Part shown: piece by piece, positions 34,364 through 43,400 of the stretch | Layout: each line of letters begins with the position of its first letter | How positions within the stretch are numbered: position 1 is the first letter of the stretch | Source: Acidimicrobiaceae bacterium | GTDB lineage: Bacteria > Actinomycetota > Acidimicrobiia > Acidimicrobiales > RAAP-2 | DNA length: 64,000 bases | Assembly: GCA_027306605.1 (NCBI GenBank) | Contig: DAHUZK010000008.1 | Coordinates: 62,001-126,000 of the forward strand | Reading direction: 5' to 3' | Notes under the pieces: model-generated | The model's input: only the letters and a program-made list of their open reading frames with translations | Database searches by the model: none | What the model was told of the DNA's origin: nothing | Program-made: the position numbers and the translations under genes

Positions 34364-35319
34364 GCGACGCCAGGGCCGAGGAGGACCGTCCGCTCTCCTG
34401 GGCGCGGCGGGTGCGCGGCCGGTGGGCGCGGACGCGCCCCACGGTGGACGGGCGGCACCGGGCGGCCCCGCAGCGCACCGCCTTCGTGCTGGCGGGCGGT
34501 GGCAGCCGCGGCGCTGTCCAGGTCGGCATGCTCGAGGAGCTGATCCGGCGGGGGATCCGAGCCGACCACGTCTTCGGCGCATCGGTGGGCGCCATCAACG
34601 GCGCGGCGTACGCCGGCGAACCCACCCAGGCCGGAGCCGAGCGCATGGCCGACGTCTGGCGCGCGGTGAAGGGGACCGACATCTTCCCGCGCGGCACCTT
34701 CGACGGCCCGTGGGCCTTCCTGCAGAAGCGGGCCGCCGTGCACGCCAACACGGGGCTGCGGGCCATCATCGAGGCCGGGATCGACTACGAGAACCTCGAG
34801 GACGCCACCATCCCGGTCGAGGTCGTGACGACCTCGCTCACGGACGGACGCGAGCGCTGGATCGCCCGGGGTCCCGCCGTCGAGGCGATCCTCGCCTCCT
34901 CGGCCATCCCCTCCATCTTCCCGCCGGTGACCATCGGCGAGGACGTGCTCGTCGACGGCGGCGTCGTCAACAACGTGCCGATCAGCCGGGCGCTGGCGGC
35001 CGGCTGCGACCGCATCTACGTGCTGCTCTGCGGCCCGCTGCACTATCACCCGCCGCCACCCAAGCGCCCGGCCGAGGCCGCGTTGACCGCCTTCTTCGTG
35101 GCCGTCCACGCGCGGTTCGTGCGGGAGCTCGCCACCCTCCCGCCCGGCGTCGAGGTGGTGGTCTTCAGCGGCGGTGGCGAGCCGTCGGGGCAGTACCGGG
35201 ACTTCTCCGCCACCGCAGCGCTGATCGACGAGGGCCGGGCCGAGGTGGCCGACGTCCTCGACCGCTACGCCGGCACCACCCACGACCTGGTGCCGGCACC
35301 GGCGGTGGTGGTCGAATGA
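34360..35319 (+). CDS. Patatin-like phospholipase
   Basis: A Ser-Asp dyad lipid acyl hydrolase of 319 residues. The oxyanion loop is GGGSRGAVQVG, the nucleophile lies in GASVGAING (G-x-S-x-G), and the Asp is in VDGGVVNNVP (DG[G/A]). All key parts are present, so it should be active. The N-terminus is basic (WARRVRGRWARTRPT) without a signal peptide, suggesting a peripheral cytoplasmic-membrane enzyme. ATG 34360 overlaps the small membrane protein gene. The native lipid is unknown. Confidence 0.92.
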   Translation: MSDARAEEDRPLSWARRVRGRWARTRPTVDGRHRAAPQRTAFVLAGGGSRGAVQVGMLEELIRRGIRADHVFGASVGAINGAAYAGEPTQAGAERMADVWRAVKGTDIFPRGTFDGPWAFLQKRAAVHANTGLRAIIEAGIDYENLEDATIPVEVVTTSLTDGRERWIARGPAVEAILASSAIPSIFPPVTIGEDVLVDGGVVNNVPISRALAAGCDRIYVLLCGPLHYHPPPPKRPAEAALTAFFVAVHARFVRELATLPPGVEVVVFSGGGEPSGQYRDFSATAALIDEGRAEVADVLDRYAGTTHDLVPAPAVVVE

Positions 35320-35404
35320 CGGGTAGGTGAGACGAGGGGGTCCGCCCTCCCGGCCGACGAGGCCCGCGGACGCGCCCGTCACGACATCCTGGTGGAATAG
35401 GACC

Positions 35405-38400
35405 GTGCAGTTCCATCCGGCCGTCGCAGCCTGGTTCTCCCGCCGCTTCCCCGCCGGTCCGACCCCGCCCCAGGCCGCGGCCTGGCCGCACATCGCGGCG
35501 GGCAGCGACGTGCTGGTCGCCTCGCCCACCGGCTCGGGCAAGACCCTCACCGGTTTCCTGGTCGCCATCGACGCCGCCTACAGGGTGGCCGAGGCAGGTG
35601 AGCGGGCCGGCGGCACGCCCGAGGTCCTCTACATCTCGCCGTTGCGGGCCCTGGCCGTCGACGTGCACGAGAACCTCCACGTCCCCCTGGCCGAGATCCG
35701 CGAGGAGGCAGCCCGGCTGGGCCACCCCGATCCGGGCCTGCGCGTGGCGGTGCGCACCGGTGACACGCCTGCCGCCGAGCGGGCCGCCATGCGGAAGCAG
35801 TCCCCCGACCTGCTCGTCACGACGCCCGAATCGCTCTACCTGCTCCTCACCGCACCCTCGTCGCGGTCGTTGCTGCGCGGCGTGCGCACGGTGATCGTCG
35901 ACGAGGTGCACACCTTGGCCCGGGACAAGCGGGGGAGCCATCTCGCGTTGAGCCTCGAGCGCCTCGACGCGCTGGTGAGCGCGGACGGCGGCCGTCTTCA
36001 GCGCATCGGCCTTTCGGCCACGCAGAAGCCACTGGACCTCGTGGCACGGCTGCTCTCGGGCGTGCATCCGGGCCGGCCACCGACGGTCGTGGTCGACTGC
36101 GGCCACGCGCGGGACCTCGAAGTCGCCATCGAGCTGCCCTCGACCGAGCTCGAGGCGGTGATGAGCGGCGGGCAGATGTCCGACATCCTCGACCGCATCG
36201 CCGAGCACACGCGACACCACCGCACGACGCTCGTCTTCGTGAACACGCGCAAGATGGCCGAGCGCGTGGCCCATCAGCTGGCCGAGCGCCTCGAGGGCGA
36301 CGAACCGGACCGGAGCGGCGACGTCGACGCCTCGTTGCTCGTGGCGGCGCACCACGGCAGCCTGTCCGCGGCGCGGCGCCGGATCGTGGAGCAGCGGCTC
36401 CGGGCGGGCGACCTGCGCGCCCTGGTGGCCACGGCCTCGCTCGAGCTGGGCATCGACGTCGGTCCGGTCGAGCTGGTCTGCCAGATCGGCTCGCCCCGCG
36501 CCATCGGAACCTTCCTCCAGCGCGTCGGCCGGGCGAACCACCACCGCGACGGCACGCCGGCGGGACGCCTGTACCCGACGACGCGCGACGAGCTCGTCGA
36601 ATGCACCGCCCTCCTGGCCGCGGTGCACCAGGGCGGCCTCGACCTGCTCGAGCCGCCGGTGGCCCCACTCGACGTGCTGGCCCAGCAGCTGGTGGCCGAG
36701 GTGGCGGCCGCCGGCGAGGGCGAGGTCGAGGCGCTCTGGACGATGACCCGGCAGGCGGCGCCCTATGCGGATCTCTCCCGGCAGGACTTCGACGACGTGG
36801 TGGCCCTGGTGAGCTGGGGGATCGAGACAGGCCGCGGTCGCCGGGGGGCGCACCTGCACCATGACGCCGTCAACGGGCGCCTCCGGGCACGCCGGGGCGC
36901 GCGCCTGGCCGCGCTGACCGGTGGCGGTGCCATCCCCGAGACCGGCGACTACCGGGTGGTCCTCGATCCCGACGGGGTGACGGTGGGATCGGTCCACGAG
37001 GACTTCGCGGTCGAGGCCACGGCCGGCGACATCTTCCTCCTCGGGACCCACTCGTGGCGGGTGGCCAAGGTCGAGGTCGGCACCGTGCGGGTCCACGACG
37101 CCGGCGACCTCCCGCCGACGATCCCGTTTTGGTTGGGAGAGGCACCGGCGCGGACCACCGAGCTCTCCGAGGCGGTGAGCGACCTGAGGGCGGGACTCGA
37201 ACCGCTGCTCCGGGCCGGCGACGGCGACGGGGCGCGCTCTTTCGTCCGTGCGGCGGCCGGCGCCTCGGCCGAGGTGGCGCAGCAGGTCGTGGCCTACTGC
37301 GCCGCCGGCCTCGACGCCTTGGGCCACCTGCCCACGCGGGAGCGGATCGTCGTCGAACGCTGCTTCGACGACAGCGAGGGATCGCAGCTCATCATCCATG
37401 CACCGTTCGGCGGCCGGGTGAACCGGGCCCTCGGCCTGGCGCTGCGCAAGCGCTTCTGCGTGTCCTTCGACTTCGAGCTCCAGGCGGCGGCCGACGACGA
37501 CACGGTCGTGCTCTCGCTGGGGCCACAGCACAGCTTCCCGCTGACCCGCGTGCAGTCCATGCTGTCGAGCGCGGCGGCGCCGCAGGTGCTGACCCAAGCC
37601 GTCCTGCCGCATCCGATGCTCGGCGCGCGCTGGCGCTGGAACCTCACCCGCGCCCTGGTGCTGCCGCGGGCGAACGGTGGCAAGCGCCGTCCCATCCACC
37701 TCCAGCGCATGGAGGCCGACGACCTGCTGGCGGCGGTCTGGCCGGGTCTCGCCGCCTGTCAGGAGAACGCACCGCCGGGTCCGGTCGCCGTGCCCGACCA
37801 CGTGCTGGCGCGCCAGACGGTGCACGACTGCCTGCACGAGGGACTGTCGGTCGAGGGCCTCGTCGAGCTGTGGGCCAAGGTGGAATCGGGTGAGATCGCG
37901 GTGCACACGGTGGAGTCGTCCGAGCCCTCCCCGTTCTCCCACGCCATCCTGAGCGGCCGGCCCTTCACGTATCTCGACGACGCGCCCCTCGAGGAGCGCC
38001 GCACCCGGGCGCTCTCACTGCGCCGGGGCCTGGGCGAGCTCGGTCCCGACGGGCTGCCGGTACCCGCGCAGGAGCTGGCGGCGCTCGATCCCGAGGCGGT
38101 GGCGGCGGTCCTCGAACAGCTGCGTCCCCGCCCGCGCGATCGCGACGAGCTGCACGACCTGCTGCTCTCCCTCGTGGCCGCACGCCCCGTGCCCGAGTGG
38201 GGGGTCTGGTTCGAGGAACTGGTGGCCGAGGGGCGGGCCGCCCTGGTGGACGGGTGCTGGGCGGCGACGGAGCAGCGGGGCCCGGCGGAGGGGCGGGGCA
38301 GGGACGACGAGGCCGCCGCCTGCATGGCGGGCCATCTCCAGCTGGCCGGACCGGTGACAGTCGAGCAGCTGGTCGGCGAAGGGCCGCTCCCGCCCGGATC

Positions 38401-39652
38401 CCCCCTGGGGGCCCCCCTCACCGCGGCGCGGGCGCGCACGGGGCTGGCCCGACTGGAGGCGCAGGGCTCGGCGATCGAGCTGCCCGACGGCCGCTGGTGT
38501 GCCAGAAACCTGCTGGTGCGGTTGCACCGGGCCAGCCGGCGCCGCCGACGGGGCATGGTCGACCCCGTGCCGATCGCAGACTTCGTGCGCTTCCTCACGC
38601 GCTGGCAGCACGTGACACCCGAGAGCCGGGTGGAAGGCCGGGGGGGACTGCTCGAGGTGCTCGAACAGCTGCAGGGAATCGAGGCGCCGGCGGCGGAGTG
38701 GGAGGCACAGATCCTCCCGGCCCGCGTCGAGGGCTACGACCCGCGCTGGTTGGACGAGCTCTGCCTGTCGGGGGAGATCGTATGGGGACGCCTCAGCCCG
38801 CGCGCCGAGCGCCCGGGCCGGAGCGGCTCGCCGTCGCCGTCGACCCCGCTCGCTTTCGTGGTGCGTGACGACCTCGTCACCATGCTGCGCGCGGTGCGGG
38901 CGGGCGCCGCCGCGCCAGAGCCGCGCGCCGGCGCGCCGGCCGACGTGCTGGACGCGCTCCGCAGCCGCGGCGCCTGCTTCCGCCCCGAGCTGGCGCCGGT
39001 CACGGGCAGGCTCCCCGCCGAGGTCGACGAAGGACTGTGGGACCTCGTGGCGCGCGGCCTGGTGACGGCCGACGCCTTCTCCGCGGTGCGGTCGCTGCTC
39101 TCGGCCCGTGACCGCTGGCGCACCCGCACGGTGCGCCGTCCGGCCGGCCGGCTGGCGCGGCGCCGCGCGCCGACCGGCACCGGCATCGGCGAAGGTCGCT
39201 GGTCGCTGCTCCCCGGACCCGAGGTCCTCGCGGCGCAAGCCGGTGGTGAGGAGGTGCTCACGCCGGGCAGCGAGCAGCTGGCCGAGGCGGTGGCCCAGCA
39301 GCTCCTGCTCCGCTGGGGCGTGGTGGCCTGGGAGCTGTGGGGGCGCGAGTCGTTCAAGGTGCCCTGGCGCGAAGTGGTGTGGGCCCTGCGGCGCCTGGAG
39401 GCACGCGGTGTGGCACTGGGCGGCCGATTCGTCGCCGGTCTCTCCGGTGAGCAGTACGCCCTGCCCGAGGCCTTCGACGCGCTGCGCGCCGCGCACCGCG
39501 AGACGACGGACGGCGAGGAGGTGGTGGTCGCCGGCGCCGACCCCTTGAACATGACCGGCAGCATCGTGGGCGGTGCGCGCGTACCGACGCGGCGCAACCA
39601 GCGCGTGGTCTACCGCGACGGGGTGGTGGTGGAGCGGCTCGAGGCAGGATGA
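35405..39652 (+). CDS. lhr: Lhr family ATP-dependent DNA helicase
   Basis: Lhr is a large 3'-5' superfamily 2 helicase linked to DNA repair in actinobacteria. It opens with the Q-motif region, Walker A ASPTGSGKT, motif Ia ISPLRALAVD, TTPESLYLLL, DEVH box VDEVHTLA, motif III LSATQKP, then TASLELGIDVG and the arginine finger QRVGRANHH of domain 2. The winged-helix and long C-terminal (Lhr_C) parts fill out 1415 residues, close to mycobacterial Lhr (about 1500). GTG 35405 (MQFHPAVAAWF) is the start, with AGGA just upstream. pxpA follows after 18 bases, so they may be co-transcribed by chance. Confidence 0.95.
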   Translation: MQFHPAVAAWFSRRFPAGPTPPQAAAWPHIAAGSDVLVASPTGSGKTLTGFLVAIDAAYRVAEAGERAGGTPEVLYISPLRALAVDVHENLHVPLAEIREEAARLGHPDPGLRVAVRTGDTPAAERAAMRKQSPDLLVTTPESLYLLLTAPSSRSLLRGVRTVIVDEVHTLARDKRGSHLALSLERLDALVSADGGRLQRIGLSATQKPLDLVARLLSGVHPGRPPTVVVDCGHARDLEVAIELPSTELEAVMSGGQMSDILDRIAEHTRHHRTTLVFVNTRKMAERVAHQLAERLEGDEPDRSGDVDASLLVAAHHGSLSAARRRIVEQRLRAGDLRALVATASLELGIDVGPVELVCQIGSPRAIGTFLQRVGRANHHRDGTPAGRLYPTTRDELVECTALLAAVHQGGLDLLEPPVAPLDVLAQQLVAEVAAAGEGEVEALWTMTRQAAPYADLSRQDFDDVVALVSWGIETGRGRRGAHLHHDAVNGRLRARRGARLAALTGGGAIPETGDYRVVLDPDGVTVGSVHEDFAVEATAGDIFLLGTHSWRVAKVEVGTVRVHDAGDLPPTIPFWLGEAPARTTELSEAVSDLRAGLEPLLRAGDGDGARSFVRAAAGASAEVAQQVVAYCAAGLDALGHLPTRERIVVERCFDDSEGSQLIIHAPFGGRVNRALGLALRKRFCVSFDFELQAAADDDTVVLSLGPQHSFPLTRVQSMLSSAAAPQVLTQAVLPHPMLGARWRWNLTRALVLPRANGGKRRPIHLQRMEADDLLAAVWPGLAACQENAPPGPVAVPDHVLARQTVHDCLHEGLSVEGLVELWAKVESGEIAVHTVESSEPSPFSHAILSGRPFTYLDDAPLEERRTRALSLRRGLGELGPDGLPVPAQELAALDPEAVAAVLEQLRPRPRDRDELHDLLLSLVAARPVPEWGVWFEELVAEGRAALVDGCWAATEQRGPAEGRGRDDEAAACMAGHLQLAGPVTVEQLVGEGPLPPGSPLGAPLTAARARTGLARLEAQGSAIELPDGRWCARNLLVRLHRASRRRRRGMVDPVPIADFVRFLTRWQHVTPESRVEGRGGLLEVLEQLQGIEAPAAEWEAQILPARVEGYDPRWLDELCLSGEIVWGRLSPRAERPGRSGSPSPSTPLAFVVRDDLVTMLRAVRAGAAAPEPRAGAPADVLDALRSRGACFRPELAPVTGRLPAEVDEGLWDLVARGLVTADAFSAVRSLLSARDRWRTRTVRRPAGRLARRRAPTGTGIGEGRWSLLPGPEVLAAQAGGEEVLTPGSEQLAEAVAQQLLLRWGVVAWELWGRESFKVPWREVVWALRRLEARGVALGGRFVAGLSGEQYALPEAFDALRAAHRETTDGEEVVVAGADPLNMTGSIVGGARVPTRRNQRVVYRDGVVVERLEAG

Positions 39653-39670
39653 GGCGAGGCGGGACGAGAC

Positions 39671-40438
39671 ATGGCACGGACGATCGATCTCAACGTTGAC
39701 GTGGGCGAGGCCGAGGACCCCGCGGCGGTCGAGGTGGAGCGCGCCCTGTTGCCGTTGGTGACGACCGCGCACGTGGCCTGCGGCGGTCATGCGGGAGGCG
39801 AGGAGTCCATGGCCGCCACGGTGGAGGCAGCCCTGGCGCACTCGGTGCGCATCGGCGCCCATCCTTCGTATCCCGACCGCGAGGGCTTCGGCCGCCGCCC
39901 CCTCGACATCGACCGCAGCGAGCTGCGCAGCTCGCTGGCCGATCAGATCGGCGCACTCGACGCCGTCTGCCGACGGGCCGGCACTTCGGTGCGGTCGGTC
40001 AAGCCCCATGGCGCGCTCTACGGCGAGGTGGCCAAGGGCGGCGCCGACTACGAGGCTTTCCGCGACGCAGTGCGCAGCTGTCTGGGCGACCGGGCCACGG
40101 TGGTCCTCCCGTCGGGCTGCCGCGCCACGGCGATGGCGCTGCGCGACGGGATGACGGCATGGGAAGAGGGCTTCTGCGACCGGACCTATCGCCCCGACGG
40201 CGGTCTGGTCGAGCGGATCAGCGCCGGGTCCGTGCTCGAGGATCCCGAGGAGGCGGCGGCACAGGCCCTGAGCCTGGCCCACGGCGCGGTGGCGGCCAGC
40301 GACGGCAGCGTGCTCACTCTGTGGGTCGACACGCTGTGCACCCACGGCGACTCGCCCGGAGCGCCGGCGATCGTCGCCGCCGTGCGCCGCGTGCTGGCAG
40401 GCGCGCGCATCGGGGTGGCTGCGCTCCACCCCGCATGA
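39671..40438 (+). CDS. pxpA: 5-oxoprolinase subunit A (LamB/YcsF family)
   Basis: PxpABC hydrolyses 5-oxoproline (pyroglutamate) to glutamate with ATP, clearing a damage product of glutamine. LNVDVGE, VACGGHAGG, HPSYPDREGFGRR and KPHGALYG are family signatures, and the C-terminal LCTHGDSPGA is also conserved. At 255 residues it is full length. ATG 39671. It overlaps the fused pxpBC gene by ATGA, so the complete enzyme is made from one operon. Confidence 0.95.
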   Translation: MARTIDLNVDVGEAEDPAAVEVERALLPLVTTAHVACGGHAGGEESMAATVEAALAHSVRIGAHPSYPDREGFGRRPLDIDRSELRSSLADQIGALDAVCRRAGTSVRSVKPHGALYGEVAKGGADYEAFRDAVRSCLGDRATVVLPSGCRATAMALRDGMTAWEEGFCDRTYRPDGGLVERISAGSVLEDPEEAAAQALSLAHGAVAASDGSVLTLWVDTLCTHGDSPGAPAIVAAVRRVLAGARIGVAALHPA

Positions 40439-42147
40439 CGCGCGCGGTTCCGCCCGGCGAGGTCCGGCTCCTGGGCGACCGCGGCCTGCTCGTCGGCGTT
40501 GACGACACCATCGCCGCCCGGGCCTTGTCACGACGATTGGGAGACGAATTCGAGGGGCGCGGACTGACGGCGGCCGAGGTGGTCTGCGGCTTCGCCACCG
40601 TCGGGGTCGTCCTGGCCGGCGCCGGCGCCGACGATGGCGCCACCGCCGGCGGCGCCGCTGCCGACCTGGACGAGGTGCGTGACGTCGTCGGGCAGGTCCT
40701 CGCCGGCGGGGTCTCCGCGGGAGCGGACGCGGGGACCACCCGCGAGCTGACGGTGCCCTGCGCCTTCGACGGCCTCGATCTCGGCGACGTGGCCGAGGCC
40801 GCCGGTTGCTCGACGGCCGATGTGGTGGCCCATCTGACGGCGGCGCCGCTGCGCGTGTCCGTGCTCGGCTTCGCACCGGGGTTCGCATATCTCGAGGGGC
40901 TCCCGAGCGCTCTGGCGGCGGTGCCCCGACGGGCGGTGCCGCGGCCCAGCGTGCCTGCCGGGTCCGTCGCCCTGGCCAACGGGCACGCCGCGGTCTACCC
41001 GACGGCCACGCCCGGTGGCTGGCAGCTCGTGGGACGCACGGGCTATCCGCTCCTCACGTCCCGTCCGCCCTATGCGCTGTTGGCGCCGGGCGACCGCGTG
41101 CGCTTCGTCGTCGCCGGCGCGGGCGATCCGGTCGACCCGCCGAGCCCCGGGACGGTCTCCTGGGCGCCGCCTTCGTCGGCGCGGCCCGTGCTCACGGTGG
41201 CGGCCCCCGGGCTTCGCGCCGTGCGGCAGGACGGTGGTCGTACCCGGACCGCCCCGGCCGGGATCCCGCACGCGTCGGCTGCAGACCCCGTCTCCTTCGC
41301 CCTGGCGAACCTCCTCGTCGGGAACGCGCCTGATGCCACCGCGCTCGAGCTCACCGGTGGCGGCACGCGCCTGCGCTGCGAGGTCCCGTGCCACGTCGCC
41401 CTGGCGGGAGCCGACCCCGAGCTCCGGGTGGACGGCGCCACCGTGCCCGGAGGGCAGGTGCTGCCACTCGAGCCGGGCCAGACGCTGGCGGTCGGCCCGC
41501 TCCGGCGGGGCTGCCGGACCTACCTGGCGGTGGCCGGAGGCCTGCTCGGCCCGTCGACCTTCGGCAGCACGGCCAGCGACGAGCTGTGCCGACTCGGTCC
41601 GGGCCCTCTGGCGGCGGGCGAGACATTGTGGGCGGCGTCGTGGGAACCGCCACTCGGCGACCATCTGCGGAACGGCGCGGCGAGCGAGATCGGTCCCGGT
41701 GAGACCGCGACCCTGCGGGTCCTGCCGGGACCGCACCCCGAGCACTTCCGGCCCGACGCGCTCGACGTGCTGGCAGACACGGTGTTCACCGTCCATCCCG
41801 ACAGCAATCGCGTCGGGTTGCGCTTGCAGTGGGGGAGTGGCACGGTGCCGCTGCGGACCGGAGCCGACATGCCCGAGCTCGATTCGCACTGCGTCGTCAC
41901 GGGGGCCGTGCAGGTGCCCCCGGGAGGGGATCCCGTGGTGCTGTTGCCCGACCACGCCACCCTGGGCGGCTACCCGGTGGTGGCAGTGGTCACCTCGGCC
42001 GACCTCGGGCTGCTCGGGCAGTGCGCGCCGGGCACGGCCGTCCGGCTGGTGGCAGTGTCGGCCGAGGAGGCCGATGCAGCGCGGCGGCTGGGTCGGCGGC
42101 AGGCCGCGTCGGCGGTCGTGGGTCACTACCCGCTGCGCGCGGGCTGA
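40435..42147 (+). CDS. pxpBC: 5-oxoprolinase subunits B and C fused (PxpB-PxpC)
   Basis: One 570-residue polypeptide holds both remaining subunits. The N-terminal 230 residues are PxpB (KipI-like): LGDRGLLV, GFAPGFAYLEGLP, PRPSVPAGSVALA and GGWQLVGRTG. The rest is PxpC (KipA-like): APGLRAVRQDGGR, ANLLVGN, LAVAGGL and the SNRVGLRLQG-like segment near residue 460. In E. coli these are separate genes (ybgJ, ybgK); fusions are known, including eukaryotic urea amidolyase parts. A Gly/Ala/Asp-rich insertion (about 58-75) lies inside the PxpB half. ATG 40435 overlaps pxpA. Confidence 0.92.
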   Translation: MTRAVPPGEVRLLGDRGLLVGVDDTIAARALSRRLGDEFEGRGLTAAEVVCGFATVGVVLAGAGADDGATAGGAAADLDEVRDVVGQVLAGGVSAGADAGTTRELTVPCAFDGLDLGDVAEAAGCSTADVVAHLTAAPLRVSVLGFAPGFAYLEGLPSALAAVPRRAVPRPSVPAGSVALANGHAAVYPTATPGGWQLVGRTGYPLLTSRPPYALLAPGDRVRFVVAGAGDPVDPPSPGTVSWAPPSSARPVLTVAAPGLRAVRQDGGRTRTAPAGIPHASAADPVSFALANLLVGNAPDATALELTGGGTRLRCEVPCHVALAGADPELRVDGATVPGGQVLPLEPGQTLAVGPLRRGCRTYLAVAGGLLGPSTFGSTASDELCRLGPGPLAAGETLWAASWEPPLGDHLRNGAASEIGPGETATLRVLPGPHPEHFRPDALDVLADTVFTVHPDSNRVGLRLQWGSGTVPLRTGADMPELDSHCVVTGAVQVPPGGDPVVLLPDHATLGGYPVVAVVTSADLGLLGQCAPGTAVRLVAVSAEEADAARRLGRRQAASAVVGHYPLRAG

Positions 42148-42149
42148 GG

Positions 42150-42194
42150 TGCGGGGCGCGGGCGGGTCGCGGGCGGGGCGCGGGCGGGTCGCGC
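42150..42194. repeat. Short GC tandem repeat between pxpBC and TauE
   Basis: Two near-identical copies of a unit like GGGCGCGGGCGGGTCGCG lie end to end in the 47-base convergent gap. It may be a remnant of terminator sequence or a slippage product. Confidence 0.55.
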
Positions 42195-42944
42195 TCAGGC
42201 CAGCAGCTTGACGGCCGTGCCGAGACCGATCACCACGACAACGAGGCGGAGGACGGGCGCGGGCAGGGCCAGCGCCAGGCGTGCGCCGAGGTAGCCACCC
42301 GCCAGGCTGCCCAGGGCCAGCCACCCGACCGCCTCCCACGCCAGGCCACCGTGGACCAAGAACACGATGGCGGCGACACCGTTGACGATCATCGACAGGA
42401 CGGCGCGGAGCCCGCTGGTGTGGGCCAGCGAAGCCGGCACCGCCAGCCCGAGCACCGCCAGGAACATGACGCCCATGGCGGCGCCGAAGTAGCCGCCGTA
42501 GACGGAGGCGACGAACACACCGGCCACGAGCAGCACCGGACGGGTGCGCGGGTGGACGGAGCCGCGGTCGAGGCTGCGTCGCAGGACGGGCTGGGCGGCG
42601 AAGAGCGCGGAGGCTCCCAGGACGAGCCAGGGCACCACATCGTCGAACAGGGCGGGAGAGGTGGTGAGCAGGAGGACGGCGCCGGCGATCCCGCCGGCCA
42701 GAGCGACCGGAGTGAGCCGCAGCAGGCGGCGCGACTGGTCGCCGACCTCGCGGCGGAAACCGGCGGCCGAAGCCACGTAGCCCGGCCAGATGCCGATGGT
42801 GTTGGTGATGTTGGCCGTGAGCGCCGGATAGCCGAGCGCCAGCAGCACCGGGAAGGAGACGAGGCTGCCGCCACCGGCCACGCCGTTGAAGACGCCCGCA
42901 ATCAGCCCCGCCACGACGATCAGCACGACATGGGAGGCGGACAT
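42195..42944 (-). CDS. TauE/SafE family sulfite/anion exporter-like permease (DUF81)
   Basis: An integral membrane protein with about 8 hydrophobic helices in 249 residues. GLIAGVFNGVAGGGSLVSFP is the first repeat signature of the family, and VFVASVYGGYFGAAMGVMFL is its second copy, showing the internal duplication. Members export sulfite, sulfoacetate or related anions, or act in import; the substrate cannot be determined. ATG 42944 is chosen (MSASHVV); GTG 42953 adds three residues. Confidence 0.9.
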   Translation of the reverse strand: MSASHVVLIVVAGLIAGVFNGVAGGGSLVSFPVLLALGYPALTANITNTIGIWPGYVASAAGFRREVGDQSRRLLRLTPVALAGGIAGAVLLLTTSPALFDDVVPWLVLGASALFAAQPVLRRSLDRGSVHPRTRPVLLVAGVFVASVYGGYFGAAMGVMFLAVLGLAVPASLAHTSGLRAVLSMIVNGVAAIVFLVHGGLAWEAVGWLALGSLAGGYLGARLALALPAPVLRLVVVVIGLGTAVKLLA

Positions 42945-43031
42945 GACCGCCACAGAGTACGGGGCGACCGCCTATGGTGCGGGCCCACCGGGCGCGCCCA
43001 GCGCCGGTCCTCGACACCACAGGAGGTCCCG

Positions 43032-43400
43032 ATGGTCAGATTGACGTGCCTCCTCCGGCGCAAGGATGGCCTCACCCCGGCCCAATTCCACGCCCACTGG
43101 CGTGACGTCCACGGACCGCTGATCGCAGCCAGCCAGAGCGGCAGGCACGTGCTGCGCTACGAGCAGCACCCCCGGCCGCTGGCGGACTACGACGGCGAGG
43201 CCGATCCCGGCTACGACGGCGTGACGGTGCAGTGGTTCGAGAACATGGACGCCTACCGCGCCCACATGCGCGAACCCGACTTCGGCGACATCTGGGCCGA
43301 CATCGAGCACTTCCTCGACACGAGTCGGCTGCACTTCGTGGTCACGGAGCACCCCCGTCTCGTCATGGGCGACGACGGCGGCTCATTCCCCCTCGGCTGA
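43032..43400 (+). CDS. EthD domain protein
   Basis: A 122-residue dimeric alpha+beta barrel protein. VRLTCLLRRKDGLTPAQFHAHWRDVHGPL is the EthD opening, within which FHAHWRDVHGP is the conserved segment, and VQWFENMDAYRAHM follows. EthD proteins assist ether or polyketide degradation systems, or isomerise small substrates; the role here is unknown. ATG 43032 has an AGGAGG ribosome site 5 bases upstream. The gene end overlaps the convergent CYTH-CHAD gene by 18 bases. Confidence 0.87.
   Translation: MVRLTCLLRRKDGLTPAQFHAHWRDVHGPLIAASQSGRHVLRYEQHPRPLADYDGEADPGYDGVTVQWFENMDAYRAHMREPDFGDIWADIEHFLDTSRLHFVVTEHPRLVMGDDGGSFPLG

Noticed and set aside
35165-37942. Long reverse-strand open frame opposite lhr (over 900 codons)
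   Set aside because: Arg/His/Gly/Val-rich shadow of a high-GC gene; no motif, while lhr on the plus strand has all helicase motifs.
38015-40888. Long reverse-strand open frame opposite lhr and pxpA (about 957 codons)
   Set aside because: Composition typical of antisense GC-skew frames and it spans two real genes.
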